Both the position numbers and the translations under genes were made by a program. Below, in pieces: positions 44,880-55,560 of a stretch of DNA of 64,000 bases (position 1 is its first letter; each line of letters begins with the position of its first letter). The notes beneath the pieces are model-generated. The model did no database searches. It saw only the letters and a program-made list of their open reading frames with translations, and was not told the DNA's origin. The stretch comes from Parelaphostrongylus tenuis (Eukaryota; Nematoda; Chromadorea; Rhabditida; Metastrongylidae): contig JAHQIW010004277.1 in NCBI GenBank assembly GCA_019055375.1, positions 1 through 64,000 on the forward strand, in the 5' to 3' direction.

Positions 44880-45225
44880 AATTATTTTTGAGCCATGCAT
44901 TTGGTTTGTTATGAGCACCTATACGGTGCGGTTTACGTGTTTCGGCCTTCTAGCCTTGTCAGCTGTATGGTGCCCACGCAGTGAATTTTTCACTTAATGT
45001 CGCGTGTAAAACGCGCAACGTTGGCTTTTAGCAGGAGATATCCCCCCGCAGAACTGATTGAACCGTAAGGCATCGTGCAACTGACGAGGCTGGATGGCTG
45101 CTCGTGTATTGCACTGTATGAGTGCCTATAACAGATCACATGCATATTTCAAAAATAATTATCGGTCGTATTAAAATTTGAGCATGGTCTCAAGAAACAC
45201 TCAAATCAAATGGTATGATATCTCA
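44880..45225. repeat. Foldback MITE, family A copy (diverged subfamily)
   Basis: Left end ATTTTTGAGCCATGCATTTG and right end CATGCATATTTCAAAAATAA face each other, with TAGCCTTGTCAGCTGTATGG mirroring CAACTGACGAGGCTGGATGG. CTATACGGTGCG mirrors GCACTGTATGAGTGCC. The right flank (TTATCGGTCGTATT, AGAAACACTCAAAT) matches the copy at 3180-3525. It lies between the channel-like exons and the chemoreceptor. Confidence 0.75.
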
Positions 45226-45407
45226 GCACAGCTGGCAATGCCATGCAATGCCTCCCTAATGTACTATGTACTTCAAATTGAAAACGAGAATGAATAAATT
45301 TTTCACACCAAAATAGTGTACCGTCCAGAAAATCACGTCGAAAAGGAAATAAGCTAGGAATAGCAAATTTTGATTAAGGCGCATTCTCGCTAGTCACCAC
45401 CACTTAC

Positions 45408-46158
45408 CCCATCGCCAACAACTTTAGTGTTACCACTTATTTTAAATCTTGCATTCCTGAAACAGTCTGGAGCGAGATTTTTGAGTTTTATTGGATTCAC
45501 CGTAATCAATACTATCTCTGCATCATAGGTTATCTCTTCTGCACAACCTATTGATGAGATGTCTACCAAAGTTCAATTCTTTATCCATTGGCATGATTCA
45601 ATCACACGAATTCAACTGGTAGTTAGTAAATTTCCTTGAAATGCATAGATCGACTTTTCATTAACCTCGGCATTGTTTCATGAGAGTGTTTTTTCTTGAA
45701 AAAGCACAAGTTTTTCACAAAAAGATTTGTTCAATGCTGTGTGACTATTTAGCCTTTGATAGAACTTTGAGAAGGAGGGCGAGACCTCTGGAACACGCTC
45801 GAACGACCCTGGCGTACCAACCCGCTTAGGCTTTGAACATTCTTTTTGAACTTCGAGAAGTCAAACTGATGGGCAATTTACTTACTCATCACGTTTACAA
45901 CCATAAATAAAATTTCCATACGTAAATTACGTTTGAATAATGAAGGACTCCTTCGCACAGTCACTATTCTAGCATTTATTTACTGTGTTCTATCTCATGG
46001 CAGAACGCAATGTGAAATACAACGACCAGCGTGGAAAATAAGATCAAAGCCCAAAAGCTCTGGAGAGCTTTACTTGTGAATATCTTTACTGGGGTCTTCG
46101 TGCTATCCACTGGTTCAACTAATGCTTTTGATTTGCCCTCACCTCTGCCAACTTTCAT
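45408..46158 (-). CDS. Possible DEG/ENaC-type channel, first two exons
   Basis: The first exon (46158-45984, minus) can start at ATG 46158: a basic cytosolic segment (MKVGRGEGKSKALVEPV), TPVKIFTSKALQ, then one hydrophobic segment (FWALILFSTLVVVFHIAF). It ends CAC A|GTAAAT. The second (45538-45408) follows TTGTGCAG, joins in phase (Lys across the junction) and encodes EEITYDAEIVLITVNPIKL, APDCFRNARFKISG, ending GGG|GTAAGTGG. The layout recalls degenerins: short N-terminus, TPxxI segment near FW at the start of membrane helix 1, and a VTxxNPIKL box soon after. The HG motif and most conserved Cys are not seen. An alternative is another type II membrane protein. Later exons were not found. Confidence 0.4.
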
Positions 46159-46695
46159 ATTTATTAGATCTATCAGCAATCACCCAGGAGCGGTTTGTGG
46201 GCACAAATCGAACGTTTCTGGAGGACGTGAGTTCATTTCAATGCCACAATCAGTTTTAGCGAGGTATTGAAGAGCTGTACCAACATTTGCAGTGTATTCT
46301 TTGGACCAGTTATATCCAGTTCAGTTATTGACTTCAACATTCACCGATGATTCTCTGTGCTCATGATGACCATGCATAAGTTTGTTGACAAAAGGATTCG
46401 CTAGAATTCTTCACAGACTGGTAAAGTGGAATTGACACTCAATCTATGCAGTTTAGCATAGAAACTTAACGCATAAATCTTCACTCACAAAACAAATAGT
46501 TTATTTTGAACACTCACTGTTTCATTGCTGCCTAATTTTCACTGCAACAAAAGGGTGTGGTGTGAAATGTGACCAAAAATGTCGCTAGATACGCGCAAAA
46601 TATATGAAGCCTGAGGTGGCTTAGAACCCGCGATTTGCCTTTGTGACTATTAACTGGGATTCTTGTGCATTTCTACCCCTTTTTAAATCCCTTAA
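46159..46695. other. Region upstream of the channel-like exons
   Basis: It would contain the promoter of the 45.4-46.16 kb gene if the start is right. I see no defined promoter element, repeat or exon. Confidence 0.35.
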
Positions 46696-46697
46696 TA

Positions 46698-48050
46698 AAT
46701 CCCTATAGTCAAATATCGCCCAATCTGCTTGGTGCCCGTAGTCTATAAACTCTTTGCTTGAGTCATCCTAAACAGGATTGACAGAACATTAGACGAAGGG
46801 CAGCCATGCGCACAAGCAGGGCTCCGAAAAGAATTTAGTATCATGGACCACATTCGCACGATCACAAGACTCACTGAAGCTTCACGAGAGTACAAACTAC
46901 TGCTTTGTCTCATTTTCAGCGATGTGAAAAATGCCTTTGATTCAGTGGAAACAGAAGCGGTCATAGAGGCTCTGGACAACCAGGGTACACCTACTTGGTG
47001 TACAATGATCCTACATGAGCTATATAAAGATTTCAAGACCAAAATATTGCCATTCTACAGCAATATTGCCATCGACGTAAGAAGAGGTGTTCGACAAGGC
47101 GATACAGCTTCGCCATAATTATTATTAATAATTAAAAACACTGCCACCCTCCAAAACGCCATACGAACATTATAATGTATATGGGAGTGAAAATTGATGG
47201 TCGATAATCAAACCATCTTCGCTTTGCTTATGATATCGTCTTCATAACACCAAATTTCAGCCAAGCGGAACGAATGTTGACCGATTTCGACAACGCCTGT
47301 GGAAAGATTGGTCTCCAACTAAATCTAGCGAAAACGGTGTTCATGGGGAACGGATGAATTTTGAATGTCCCATTCACGGGAACGAAAATCTCCGAAGGCT
47401 CCAGTTACGTCTATCTAGGTCGTGAAAAAACATGGCAAACAACCTAGCTCCAGAGTTGAGCAGGAGGAAACGAGCGGCTTGGGGAACGTTTAAGAGCATC
47501 GAAGATGTAGTGAAGAGTACTAAGAACGTCCGACTCCGTGCCCACCTTTTTGACTCGACAATCACCCTTGCTCTAACGTATGCAGCAGAAACCTGGTCGC
47601 TACGTAAGCTGGATGAAAGATCACTTGGCGTCATTGAACGCGCAGTCGAAATGTCGATGCTAGGAGTATCCAGTATCTCGCAAATTAGATAAAGAATCCA
47701 AAGTTCCAACCTGCGTCAAAAATTGAAGATCAAAGACGACGTTCCACGCGACAGGGTATCAAAAATAAGATGGGTCGAACACATGATGCGTTTCAACGAC
47801 AATGATGGACGAATGCCGTTACCCACTGGATTCCTCAAGACATTAAGTGCTCTACAGCGAGACCACCGACCTGATGGTACAATTTCTTCACGAAAGGCAT
47901 AGACGAAAGATATGATGCTCAGCGATTCCCTAAAACAAGGAGGACCCACTGGGCTACTCTTGCACGCGACAGGGAAAATGTAAGTGTTGCTGGTACACGC
48001 TTGAGTCACTCGACGATCAACGGGACGACAGGTGATACAGGTGATATAAA
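46698..48050 (+). mobile_element. RTE-type LINE, copy F, 5' truncated
   Basis: It begins inside the reverse transcriptase fingers (CGCCCAATCTGCTTGGTGCC). The frame at 46843-47118 gives MDHIRTITRLTEASREY, LIFSDVKNAFDSVE (motif A) and VRRGVRQGDT. The palm C region near 47210-47250 is degraded, with the FADDIV box lost. The frame at 47432-47692 gives LAPELSRRKRAAWGTFKSIE and LRAHLFDSTI. The 3' end is ACAGGTGATACAGGTGATAT. Stops and frameshifts throughout. Confidence 0.88.
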
Positions 48051-48675
48051 CTTCATTGAAATTAATTCTGCCGGCCAGCGAGAAAGTTAAAATATGACCT
48101 AGAGAAGCTTACAGTGATTTTAGAGTGCTTCAATATGATGGAATATGACACTTCTGACACTTTATAAATCCGTCTTCACGATGCATTTTTCCACTGCGCA
48201 GATCGCGGTACTTCTAGCAATCAGTTCGTTTTTCGCATTCTTCTTCAACGCCGTAGAATACTGGTTGCTCTTTGTAATGTGGAGGACAGCCTGTCCGCGG
48301 AGCTCCGTAGAGCGTTCGTTGTTGACTGCCGTAGAGTGTTTTGAGGGGTGGAATTCGACCCAATACACGTTGTTCCGAGCACCACAACCACTCGGCCACA
48401 GCGCTTCCTATTCTGGAATGTAATCTACTATTGATTTCAAGTTTGAATTCTTTCATTATCTTTTAGTGACACCTTCTAATAACATAAGACTTACTGAGGA
48501 AGTGTTGGCTGCGTGAGCCGAAGTCGGTTCTCAGCAGATTTACTGGTTATTTGACCTCCTCTCATATAATGAATTTTCACCATTCGTATCTTTACTGATT
48601 TCCATAACTTGTTAGTTATAAGTGTTTTAAGCAAAAAAGTCATGCGGAAAGCATAGTAAATTACGTATTCTTGCT
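48051..48675. other. Unassigned DNA
   Basis: The minus and plus frames at 48145-48456 overlap; no domain is visible in either. A block near 48210-48250 (CGTTTTTCGC, then TTCTTCAACGCCGTAGAATAC) resembles 26010-26050, hinting at an unclassified dispersed repeat. Confidence 0.35.
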
Positions 48676-48679
48676 TTTC

Positions 48680-49267
48680 AGATCGACGTAAGAAGAAGGG
48701 CTTGGCAAGGCAATACAATCTTACCCAAATTATTCATTGTCAAACTCCAAAGTCATGAAGACATCAGGCTGGGATAACATGGGAGTGAAAATGGAAGGCC
48801 GACAATTAGACCAACTTTCCTTTGCTGATACATCGTCTTCATAACAGTAAGCATCAGCCAAGCAAATAAGTGTTGACCGATTTCGATAAAACTCTCGGAA
48901 AGATTGGTTCCCGACTTATCTCACGGCAACAATGTTCAGAAAGAATGTACTGCTTTCAAATGCTCCATTCACGCTCAGTGGAATAAATATTACTGAATTC
49001 TTTAGTTTTATCTATCGAGAATATGAAGTCAACATGATGAAAGAGCGCTAGTGCCGAGGAAGAGAAAGCAAGCTATTCGAAGATCTTTTGAGAGCATCGA
49101 GGACGTAGTGAAGAAGACAAAGAATATCCGACTTCGTGTCCACCTTTCGACTCAGCGGTTAACCTTGCCCTGACGCACGCTGAAGAAATCAGGTCATTAC
49201 GTGAGCAAGATGAAAGATCACTCAGCGTTATTAGATGCGCAATCGAAAGCTTGATGCTCGGAGTATT
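48680..49267 (+). mobile_element. RTE-type LINE, copy G, left part (split by P3)
   Basis: It starts ATCGACGTAAGAAGAAGGGC (the RRGVRQGDT region), continues through a broken palm C box near 48810-48845 and the C-terminal domain, and stops at GATGCTCGGAGTATTCT. The sequence resumes at about 52320 with CTCAAGTGAGAG. Copy B has these parts contiguous, so 49268-52315 is a later insertion. Confidence 0.8.
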
Positions 49268-49613
49268 CTAACACCTCCCAAGACCGACTGTCTATTAACC
49301 TCGGCATGCTTCAGTATGATTCTTGATTTTCTTCTTTGAGCAGAACACGAGGTGTTACATTAAACTTTATTCGATAGCTGACGTTTCGGCAGTTCGCCTT
49401 CTTCAGAGCCTGGAAAGGTCAAAATGTTTGCAATACAATCAGTCAAACACCTCCATTACTTCTTTAGAAAAAATCACCAGACCTAGATTTCAATCGCATC
49501 AAGCAAAAATCAACACTTAACATACTCACCGCTTTTTATATGTGTTCCACTGGATGATCCAAGTGGAGATCACCGGCAAGAGAGACACATAGGCTCGTAA
49601 TGCACCCTACCCA

Positions 49614-49997
49614 TCAAAACAACAGTCTTATATACTGGCTCATATCACGAGTGTTTACAAGGCATTCCTCCCTGCGGTTTATGGTTGGATTGGTCGTATT
49701 AATCCAAAATGCTTCCAAGATCTTTCGCGCTGATGTTTTTTGCTCCTGCGCAAGGATGGTGACTTCGATTTCAAAATCAACTCCGTCGTGCTTCTGTGCT
49801 CTATGCGTCCCTAGCGGGGTGTTTTGTCTATTAAGACGCTTGTCAGCTAGGTGTTCTTCTATGCGTGCATAGAGCGGCCTACCCGTTTCGCCTACATATT
49901 TATCACTACACGCTTTGCAAGAGATTAGGTAGACTGTACCTACGCTCATGCAATCACCGTCTCTGCCGTTAGGACATATTTTACAATCATTCATCAT
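49614..49997 (-). CDS. Penelope-like GIY-YIG domain in the inverted arm of P3
   Basis: The minus-strand frame repeats the GIY-YIG region of the plus copy almost residue for residue (YLISCKACSDKYVGETGRPL, EEHLADKRLNRQNTPLGTHR, LEAFWINTTNPTINRREE) and diverges after RREE, where this arm has a one-base difference. It is a partial duplicate without its own upstream region; a further minus frame at 50167-50529 holds the thumb part. Confidence 0.85.
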   Translation of the reverse strand: MMNDCKICPNGRDGDCMSVGTVYLISCKACSDKYVGETGRPLYARIEEHLADKRLNRQNTPLGTHRAQKHDGVDFEIEVTILAQEQKTSARKILEAFWINTTNPTINRREECLVNTRDMSQYIRLLF

Positions 49998-50653
49998 ACA
50001 GAGACGGTCATATAAGCGGTTGCGAACTAGTTGGCGTTTAGAGTATTCGGTGGTATTTCAATAATGGCCACCGATTGCTCTAAGCCCGCTCTTTTCAAAC
50101 ATCGTTTTATAGCTGTACTAACCTCATTTGAATAGAACGGGATGATAAACGGGACTTTCCTTTCAACTAAGTTTCGTTCGGAGGCGCATTATTTCCTCTA
50201 AACCTAAGCCGAGGGGCTACGAATTCGTATCCATTAGAAGTGGCTATTTCCCGCGCCAGTTTCACGGATTCTACTCTCTGCTCCTCCCCGGTACATACAT
50301 TGGCTGCTGTTCGAAACATGTTTTTTACTAGCGCCTTATTCGTATGTGAGGGGTGAGAAGAGAGATAGTGAACCAAGATATTCTTACTACTTGGCTTTCG
50401 GTACCACTTCGTTATGTAGCCGCTCTCAGTTAAGCTTATTTGCACGTTCAAGAATGGAAGCCAATCGTCTTTTGGTATCTCACGGGTGAATCTTATATAC
50501 TCTGACTGTTCATTCAGCAATCTAAACAATTATCCAGCTCCTCTTGAGTGGAACAGATAATCAAACAATCATCTATATACCTACAGTAGAGTAATGGCCG
50601 GAGATCCATCACTGGTGCTTCCACTTTAGACATAAAGGCAATGGCCAGGCTAG

Positions 50654-51043
50654 GTGCCAGTCGCTGTCCCATTGCCAGCCTCTGGTTTGAGCATAGCATG
50701 TCCTGTCTTATACTTGCTTATAAAAACACATAAGTTAGTATCCACTGATGATCTGATGTCTAACGATCCATCTATATTCAAAGTTAGACCTATCATCAGT
50801 TGTGTAGGCGGACCGACGGATAGGATAGCATGGTTCTTGACTTTAATAACATCCCAGTTGCTAGGACACATTCCAGCCCATCTGACAAACACTCAGATGT
50901 TCCTGGATCGTCTACGTAACGCGAACCCGAACAACGCGTACGTAATGGAGTCATTCGACGTTACTGCTTTATATACCAACGTGTCGAATGACTCCGCATT
51001 GCAAGCCACACATGAGCTTCTTATACAACACCAGGAGCTGTAA
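50654..51043 (+). CDS. Penelope-like reverse transcriptase, fingers and palm motif A
   Basis: A 129-codon frame. From about 50700 it reads LIKTHKLVSTDDLMSNDPSI, FKVRPIISCVGGPTDRIAWF, LGHIPAHLTNTQMFLDRLR and ESFDVTALYTNVSND. The last is palm motif A with its catalytic Asp. The first codons overlap the inverted junction and are not part of the original protein. The frame ends at 51043, after which coding resumes in another frame at about 51092; the gap is a single break, so the two pieces were one protein. Confidence 0.85.
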   Translation: MPVAVPLPASGLSIACPVLYLLIKTHKLVSTDDLMSNDPSIFKVRPIISCVGGPTDRIAWFLTLITSQLLGHIPAHLTNTQMFLDRLRNANPNNAYVMESFDVTALYTNVSNDSALQATHELLIQHQEL

Positions 51044-51091
51044 ACATGTATGGCTGACGATTGAGCAGTTCATGATCTACTAAAAGAGTGC

Positions 51092-52171
51092 TTGAACTGC
51101 TCAATCTTCAGATGGTCCGGGAATTATTATGCTCAAACCAGAGGGCTGGCAATGGGACAGCGACTGGCACCTAGCCTGGCCATTGCCTTTATGTCTAAAG
51201 TGGAAGCACCAGTGATGGATCTCCGGCCATTACTCTACTGTAGGTATATAGATGATTGTTTGATTATCTGTTCCACTCAAGAGGAGCTGGATAATTGTTT
51301 TAGATTGCTGAATGAACAGTCAGAGTATATAAGATTCACCCGTGAGATACCAAAAGACGATTGGCTTCCATTCTTGAACGTGCAAATAAGCTTAACTGAG
51401 AGCGGCTACATAACGAAGTGGTACCGAAAGCCAAGTAGTAAGAATATCTTGGTTCACTATCTCTCTTCTCACCCCTCACATACGAAGAAGGCGCTAGTAA
51501 AAAACATGTTTCGAACAGCAGCCAATGTATGTACCGGGGAGGAGCAGAGAGTAGAATCCGTGAAACTGGCGCGGGAAATAGCCACTTCTAATGGATACGA
51601 ATTCGTAGCCCCTCGGCTTAGGTTTAGAGGAAATAATGCGCCTCCGAACGAAAACTTAGTTGAAAGGAAAGTCCCGTTTATCATCCCGTTCTATTCAAAT
51701 GAGGTTAGTACAGCTATAAAACGATGTTTGAAAAGAGCGGGCTTAGAGCAATCGGTGGCCATTATTGAAATACCACCGAATACTCTAAAACGCCAACTAG
51801 TTCGCAACCGCTTATATGACCGTCTCTGTATGATGAATGATTGTAAAATATGTCCTAACGGCAGAGACGGTGATTGCATGAGCGTAGGTACAGTCTACCT
51901 AATCTCTTGCAAAGCGTGTAGTGATAAATATGTAGGCGAAACGGGTAGGCCGCTCTATGCACGCATAGAAGAACACCTAGCTGACAAGCGTCTTAATAGA
52001 CAAAACACCCCGCTAGGGACGCATAGAGCACAGAAGCACGACGGAGTTGATTTTGAAATCGAAGTCACCATCCTTGCGCAGGAGCAAAAAACATCAGCGC
52101 GAAAGATCTTGGAAGCATTTTGGATTAATACGACCAATCCAACCATAAACCGCAGGGAGGAAGCCTTGTAA
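51092..52171 (+). CDS. Penelope-like reverse transcriptase palm/thumb plus GIY-YIG endonuclease
   Basis: The longest frame in the window, 359 codons. It begins NCSIFRWSGNYYAQTRGLAM, then motif B GQRLAPSLAIAFMSK. Motif C is YCRYIDDCLIICS, with two catalytic Asp (residues near 51-52). Thumb blocks DDWLPFLNVQISL, KWYRKPSSKNILVHYLSSH and KNMFRTAANVCTGEE follow. A Cys cluster CMMNDCKICP is next, then the GIY-YIG domain from about residue 265: GTVYLISCKACSDKYVGETG, RPLYARIEEH, GTHRAQKHDGVDFEIEV and ARKILEAFWINTTNPTINRR. The endonuclease nicks target DNA for RT-primed copying. This half appears intact; the upstream frame break at 51043 disables the whole protein. Confidence 0.92.
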   Translation: MNCSIFRWSGNYYAQTRGLAMGQRLAPSLAIAFMSKVEAPVMDLRPLLYCRYIDDCLIICSTQEELDNCFRLLNEQSEYIRFTREIPKDDWLPFLNVQISLTESGYITKWYRKPSSKNILVHYLSSHPSHTKKALVKNMFRTAANVCTGEEQRVESVKLAREIATSNGYEFVAPRLRFRGNNAPPNENLVERKVPFIIPFYSNEVSTAIKRCLKRAGLEQSVAIIEIPPNTLKRQLVRNRLYDRLCMMNDCKICPNGRDGDCMSVGTVYLISCKACSDKYVGETGRPLYARIEEHLADKRLNRQNTPLGTHRAQKHDGVDFEIEVTILAQEQKTSARKILEAFWINTTNPTINRREEAL

Positions 52172-52315
52172 ACACTCGTGATATGAGCCAGTATATAAGA
52201 CTGTTGTTTTGATGGGTAGGGTGCATTACGAGCCTATGTGTCTCTCTTGCCGGTGATCTCCACTTGGATCATCCAGTGGAACACATATAAAAAGCGGTGA
52301 GTATGTTAAGTGTTG

Positions 52316-52690
52316 GTCCTCAAGTGAGAGAAAAGATGCAATGTTCTAACCTGCGTCAACGACCAAACATCAAATATGCCGTTCTACTCGCCAAGGTTTC
52401 AAAAATAAGGTAGACCAAACACGTAGTGCGTTTCAACGATCATCGATGGATGAGAGCCGTTACAGCTGGATTTTTCGGGATGCCAAGCTTTCCACAGGAA
52501 GACCACCGACCCGACAGTGCGATTTCTTTACGAATAGCTTAGAAAAAATATGATTCCCAAGGAATTTCTAAAGTGAGGAGGACCCACTGGACTACTCCTT
52601 CACGTGATAGGGAAAAATGGAGGTGTTATTGATATCGGCTCGGGTCAGTCAACAATCAGTGAGACGGCAGGTGATAACAGCTGAACCTCT
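52316..52690 (+). mobile_element. RTE-type LINE, copy G, right part
   Basis: It resumes the C-terminal domain (CTAACCTGCGTCAACGACC, CGTAGTGCGTTTCAACGATC, GACCCACTGGACTACTCC) and ends at GACGGCAGGTGATAACAG. The continuation exactly complements the left part at 48680-49267. Confidence 0.8.
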
Positions 52691-54300
52691 ACCACATTTG
52701 CAGCTGAGTAGTACTTATGTTATGAGGTAAGCGCTAACAGATTGGAATGGTAAATTTCGAAATAGAGAGGAAAGTATTTCATTTTTATAATGCAATAAAA
52801 CATCGAGGCAAACCACTGATAGCAAAACTAATTCATTGCATTGTATGACACTATTTACAGGAGTCATCGAAGGCTGTTGTGATCCAGAATACTAAGCATA
52901 GCAGTTTACCTCCTCACGACCACTCCTAGTTTCGCTTAACTACCACAGCCAGCCCTCCAGTTTTCGGCTACTACATATTCGGTGGTTTATTAACAACAAG
53001 CATTACCGGAAGCATGAAAGAATTGCAGAATAGGCTTTCTTCCATCGATATGCGGTTACCAAGTGTACCTAGGATGCTGCAAAGTGTATAGCACTACTAT
53101 TCATCATGCAAGCTTAGTGCCGGTAAAATTTCCAAATATTCTACTTTTTTGCTGGATCTCCTCCAACATTTTTTTATATCTAAACATTCTGATCAATGAA
53201 TATAATTTGCTATGGCTTTCCTAATAGAAATCATAGTTGATAGTCAGCAAACTTTTGATTTGCGAACTCACTCAGAAGTCTTTTTTTGCCTATGTAGTTT
53301 TCAAAATCTGCCTGTTGTGATGACACGTGGTTGTCCTCGATCTCTTAATGGTGCTGCTGTTGTTACCGCTCTTTTGAACTGCTGGCGTTTCGGAAATTTC
53401 TCCTTTGGAGCCGTTCTAGAAGGTGTAACCCTCAGACGACTAACGAAGCTACCATCTCACACCGATGGTTTGTATAGCTTTATTAGCCGATGAGTGAGAT
53501 CTTAGCAGGTAGTTTTTTCCAGTACCGTCAAATGAGTAAGTTGACTATACCTCTCTTTCTACGTTCACTACCTCTACATTTTCTCCTTTATTGATGAACC
53601 ACAGGCAGCCTAATAGATGAATAAAAAGAGGATTGAGGAAGGAAATATAATGATCGTAGAAAAGTAGTGGATAGCGGCTTTGCGAATAAAGGCGCTCTTT
53701 CATGCGAACAACGAGATATCGCCTCAAATATTGATAAGAAGAAACCACCTGTAAGTAACTGTTCTGTAAGTGGTTCGTTATAATTTATGCTCTTGGCAAA
53801 GCTAGTCGTCTGCATCGCTGTCATTTGCTCAAAACACTTAGAGCTCGCAAATTATGGAAATTTCAGTGCAAGACATTCACATATATGAAATGCAAATGAA
53901 TAATCTTTGATAATGTTGCCATTCAACCTTCAATACATTTTCATTTGAGCGATACTTATGCACCTAAGATATGCGCAAAAAATATTTTTATTAGAACTTG
54001 AAGTGAGAAAAATATTCTGCTAAACTCTCACAATTTTATTATGATTGAGATTGGTGAAAGTGAGGAGTATTTCTAAGCACTGCGTAACGTCATGCAGAAA
54101 TTCTTGAAGTACACCAGTAGGATCTGCTCGGCTACTGAATATGAAGCACAAAAGTTTTACCCTCAAACGACCACGCTTAACCCCTAGAGACCAAGTGTAG
54201 CAAGTATTGGTAAACGACTGTATGATGGTCTTTCCTGCTGGATAGAAGTTTTCTCTCGGACATCTGAAAATCATTTGAAAACTTAAATCACTAAAATTTC
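52691..54300. other. Unassigned DNA with one weak exon-like segment
   Basis: On the minus strand a segment at about 54255-54170 follows TGATTTTCAG and contains CPRENFYPAGKTIIQSF and TNTCYTWSLG, but no family is evident and no partner exon was found. The plus frame at 53212-53493 has no motif. No repeat was recognised. Confidence 0.25.
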
Positions 54301-54304
54301 ATAG

Positions 54305-55560
54305 ATGTTCATTTTTGGAAAAAGACTTTTTATTACGTTGTAACAGCTATTATAAAATCATGTTTCACACTCCGTTTGTTCCATTTGTTCTGATAGGGCT
54401 TCGGCATGGCTCTGCACTGAAGTTTTGCTCGTCATTAAGTAGCCCAAAATTCGAGAATTTTGATGATGTAAATGGTTTTTGAAAGGGTGTCAAAGAACGC
54501 TGTAAGATAGAATGGAGGTTTTATTTTACGATTATAATGGCGCCCCACCGCGTATTAAAACCACGTTATTGTAAAGAAATAGACAAACTTTCAACTCTCA
54601 TTGTGTATTTGTATCGCTTGCCTTCAAGGAACGTAGCTTGAAAGCATATCTTCTACAACTGAGCACCTCTAATAGAGGTCTAAATAGAGGTAATTATAGT
54701 ATGTAGCTGGGGTAAGTGTAGGAAGAAGGCGCGTTCTTCATTGTGGAGAATACGATACCACCCCTATCAGGACCCATTTTTAAAAAAACGTATTTTTTTG
54801 CTCTCTCCAGACATACTAGTAGTCATTCGATAGCTTTAATCTCGAAAGCTTGGAAGGCGTGATTTGTTTTTTGAAAGCCTTTATTTTATGCTGTAACAGT
54901 AAAAAAGAAAATTCTATTTCACATCAAAGCATTTTCGCTGAGCAAAGCTCTTCCCCAAGAAATTCAGCAATTATTCTATAGCACAAATTTCGACAAATTT
55001 AATAGTGTTTTTGGCTTTTTATTGCGTTGCAACACTGGAATCAAGATTCCATTTCACATGCAGCGTGCATAGCTTGCACCGGTATGTGAATGATTCAGCA
55101 ACATTGGCAGCAAGTCATTTCAGTAATAGTCAGTTTCAATTTCTTTTCAATAAGCAGGCGGTAGCTTAAATTTCGAGGATTTCAATGGTGCTTTTGCTTT
55201 TTGAAAAAATGTCTTAGCGAGCTGTGGCAACAAGAATAAAATTGTGTTGCGCACTCAGGTATTTCTCGTTGAGCACGTCTTTTCTCTCGTACTTTCATAC
55301 CCATTCGATAGCGCAACTCTTAGCAAGCTTGGTTTTTGGAGGGATTTCTTAGTGCATTGTTACAGCTAAAAGAATATTGAGTTTCGCACTCGGCGCCGTG
55401 TCAATCAAGCAGCGCAATTCACGTGCAGCGTGCAATGCGCCAAGTGCGACACCATTTGAAAGACAGAATACGCCATTCAAATTTCCATGATTCAAGCTCC
55501 AAGATTTTTTATTGGAGACTCATATTTCGACCAATAGCTTGCAAAATGCCGATGTTCTAA
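54305..55560. repeat. Ancient degenerate repeat cluster (about five units)
   Basis: Units share the order ATTTCGA, then TTTTTATTGCGTTGTAACAG-like, then ATTTCACACTC-like, then GCATTTCTCGTTGAGCA-like and TCTTTTCTC. Instances lie near 54320, 54885, 55010, 55205 and 55340, irregularly spaced by about 100-550 bp. Related sequence occurs at 35370-35590 and at the tip of the giant palindrome (GCCTTGTAACAG at 1421). Class unknown. Confidence 0.45.

Larger units (their letters stand above)
49268..52315 (+). mobile_element. Penelope-like element P3, head-to-head pair inserted in RTE copy G
   Basis: The minus-oriented arm (49268-50699) covers RT palm motif B to the 3' end. The plus-oriented copy (about 50700-52315) covers RT fingers to near the 3' end. 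The two share about 1.2 kb at very high identity (for example GGAGCGGGC-type and CTACATATTTATCACTACAC blocks). The outer left end carries CTTCTTCAGAGCCTGG and the shared terminal bases CCCAAGACCGACTGTC also present at P1. Head-to-head partial copies are a known outcome of Penelope-like integration. It split RTE copy G and is therefore younger than it. Confidence 0.9.
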
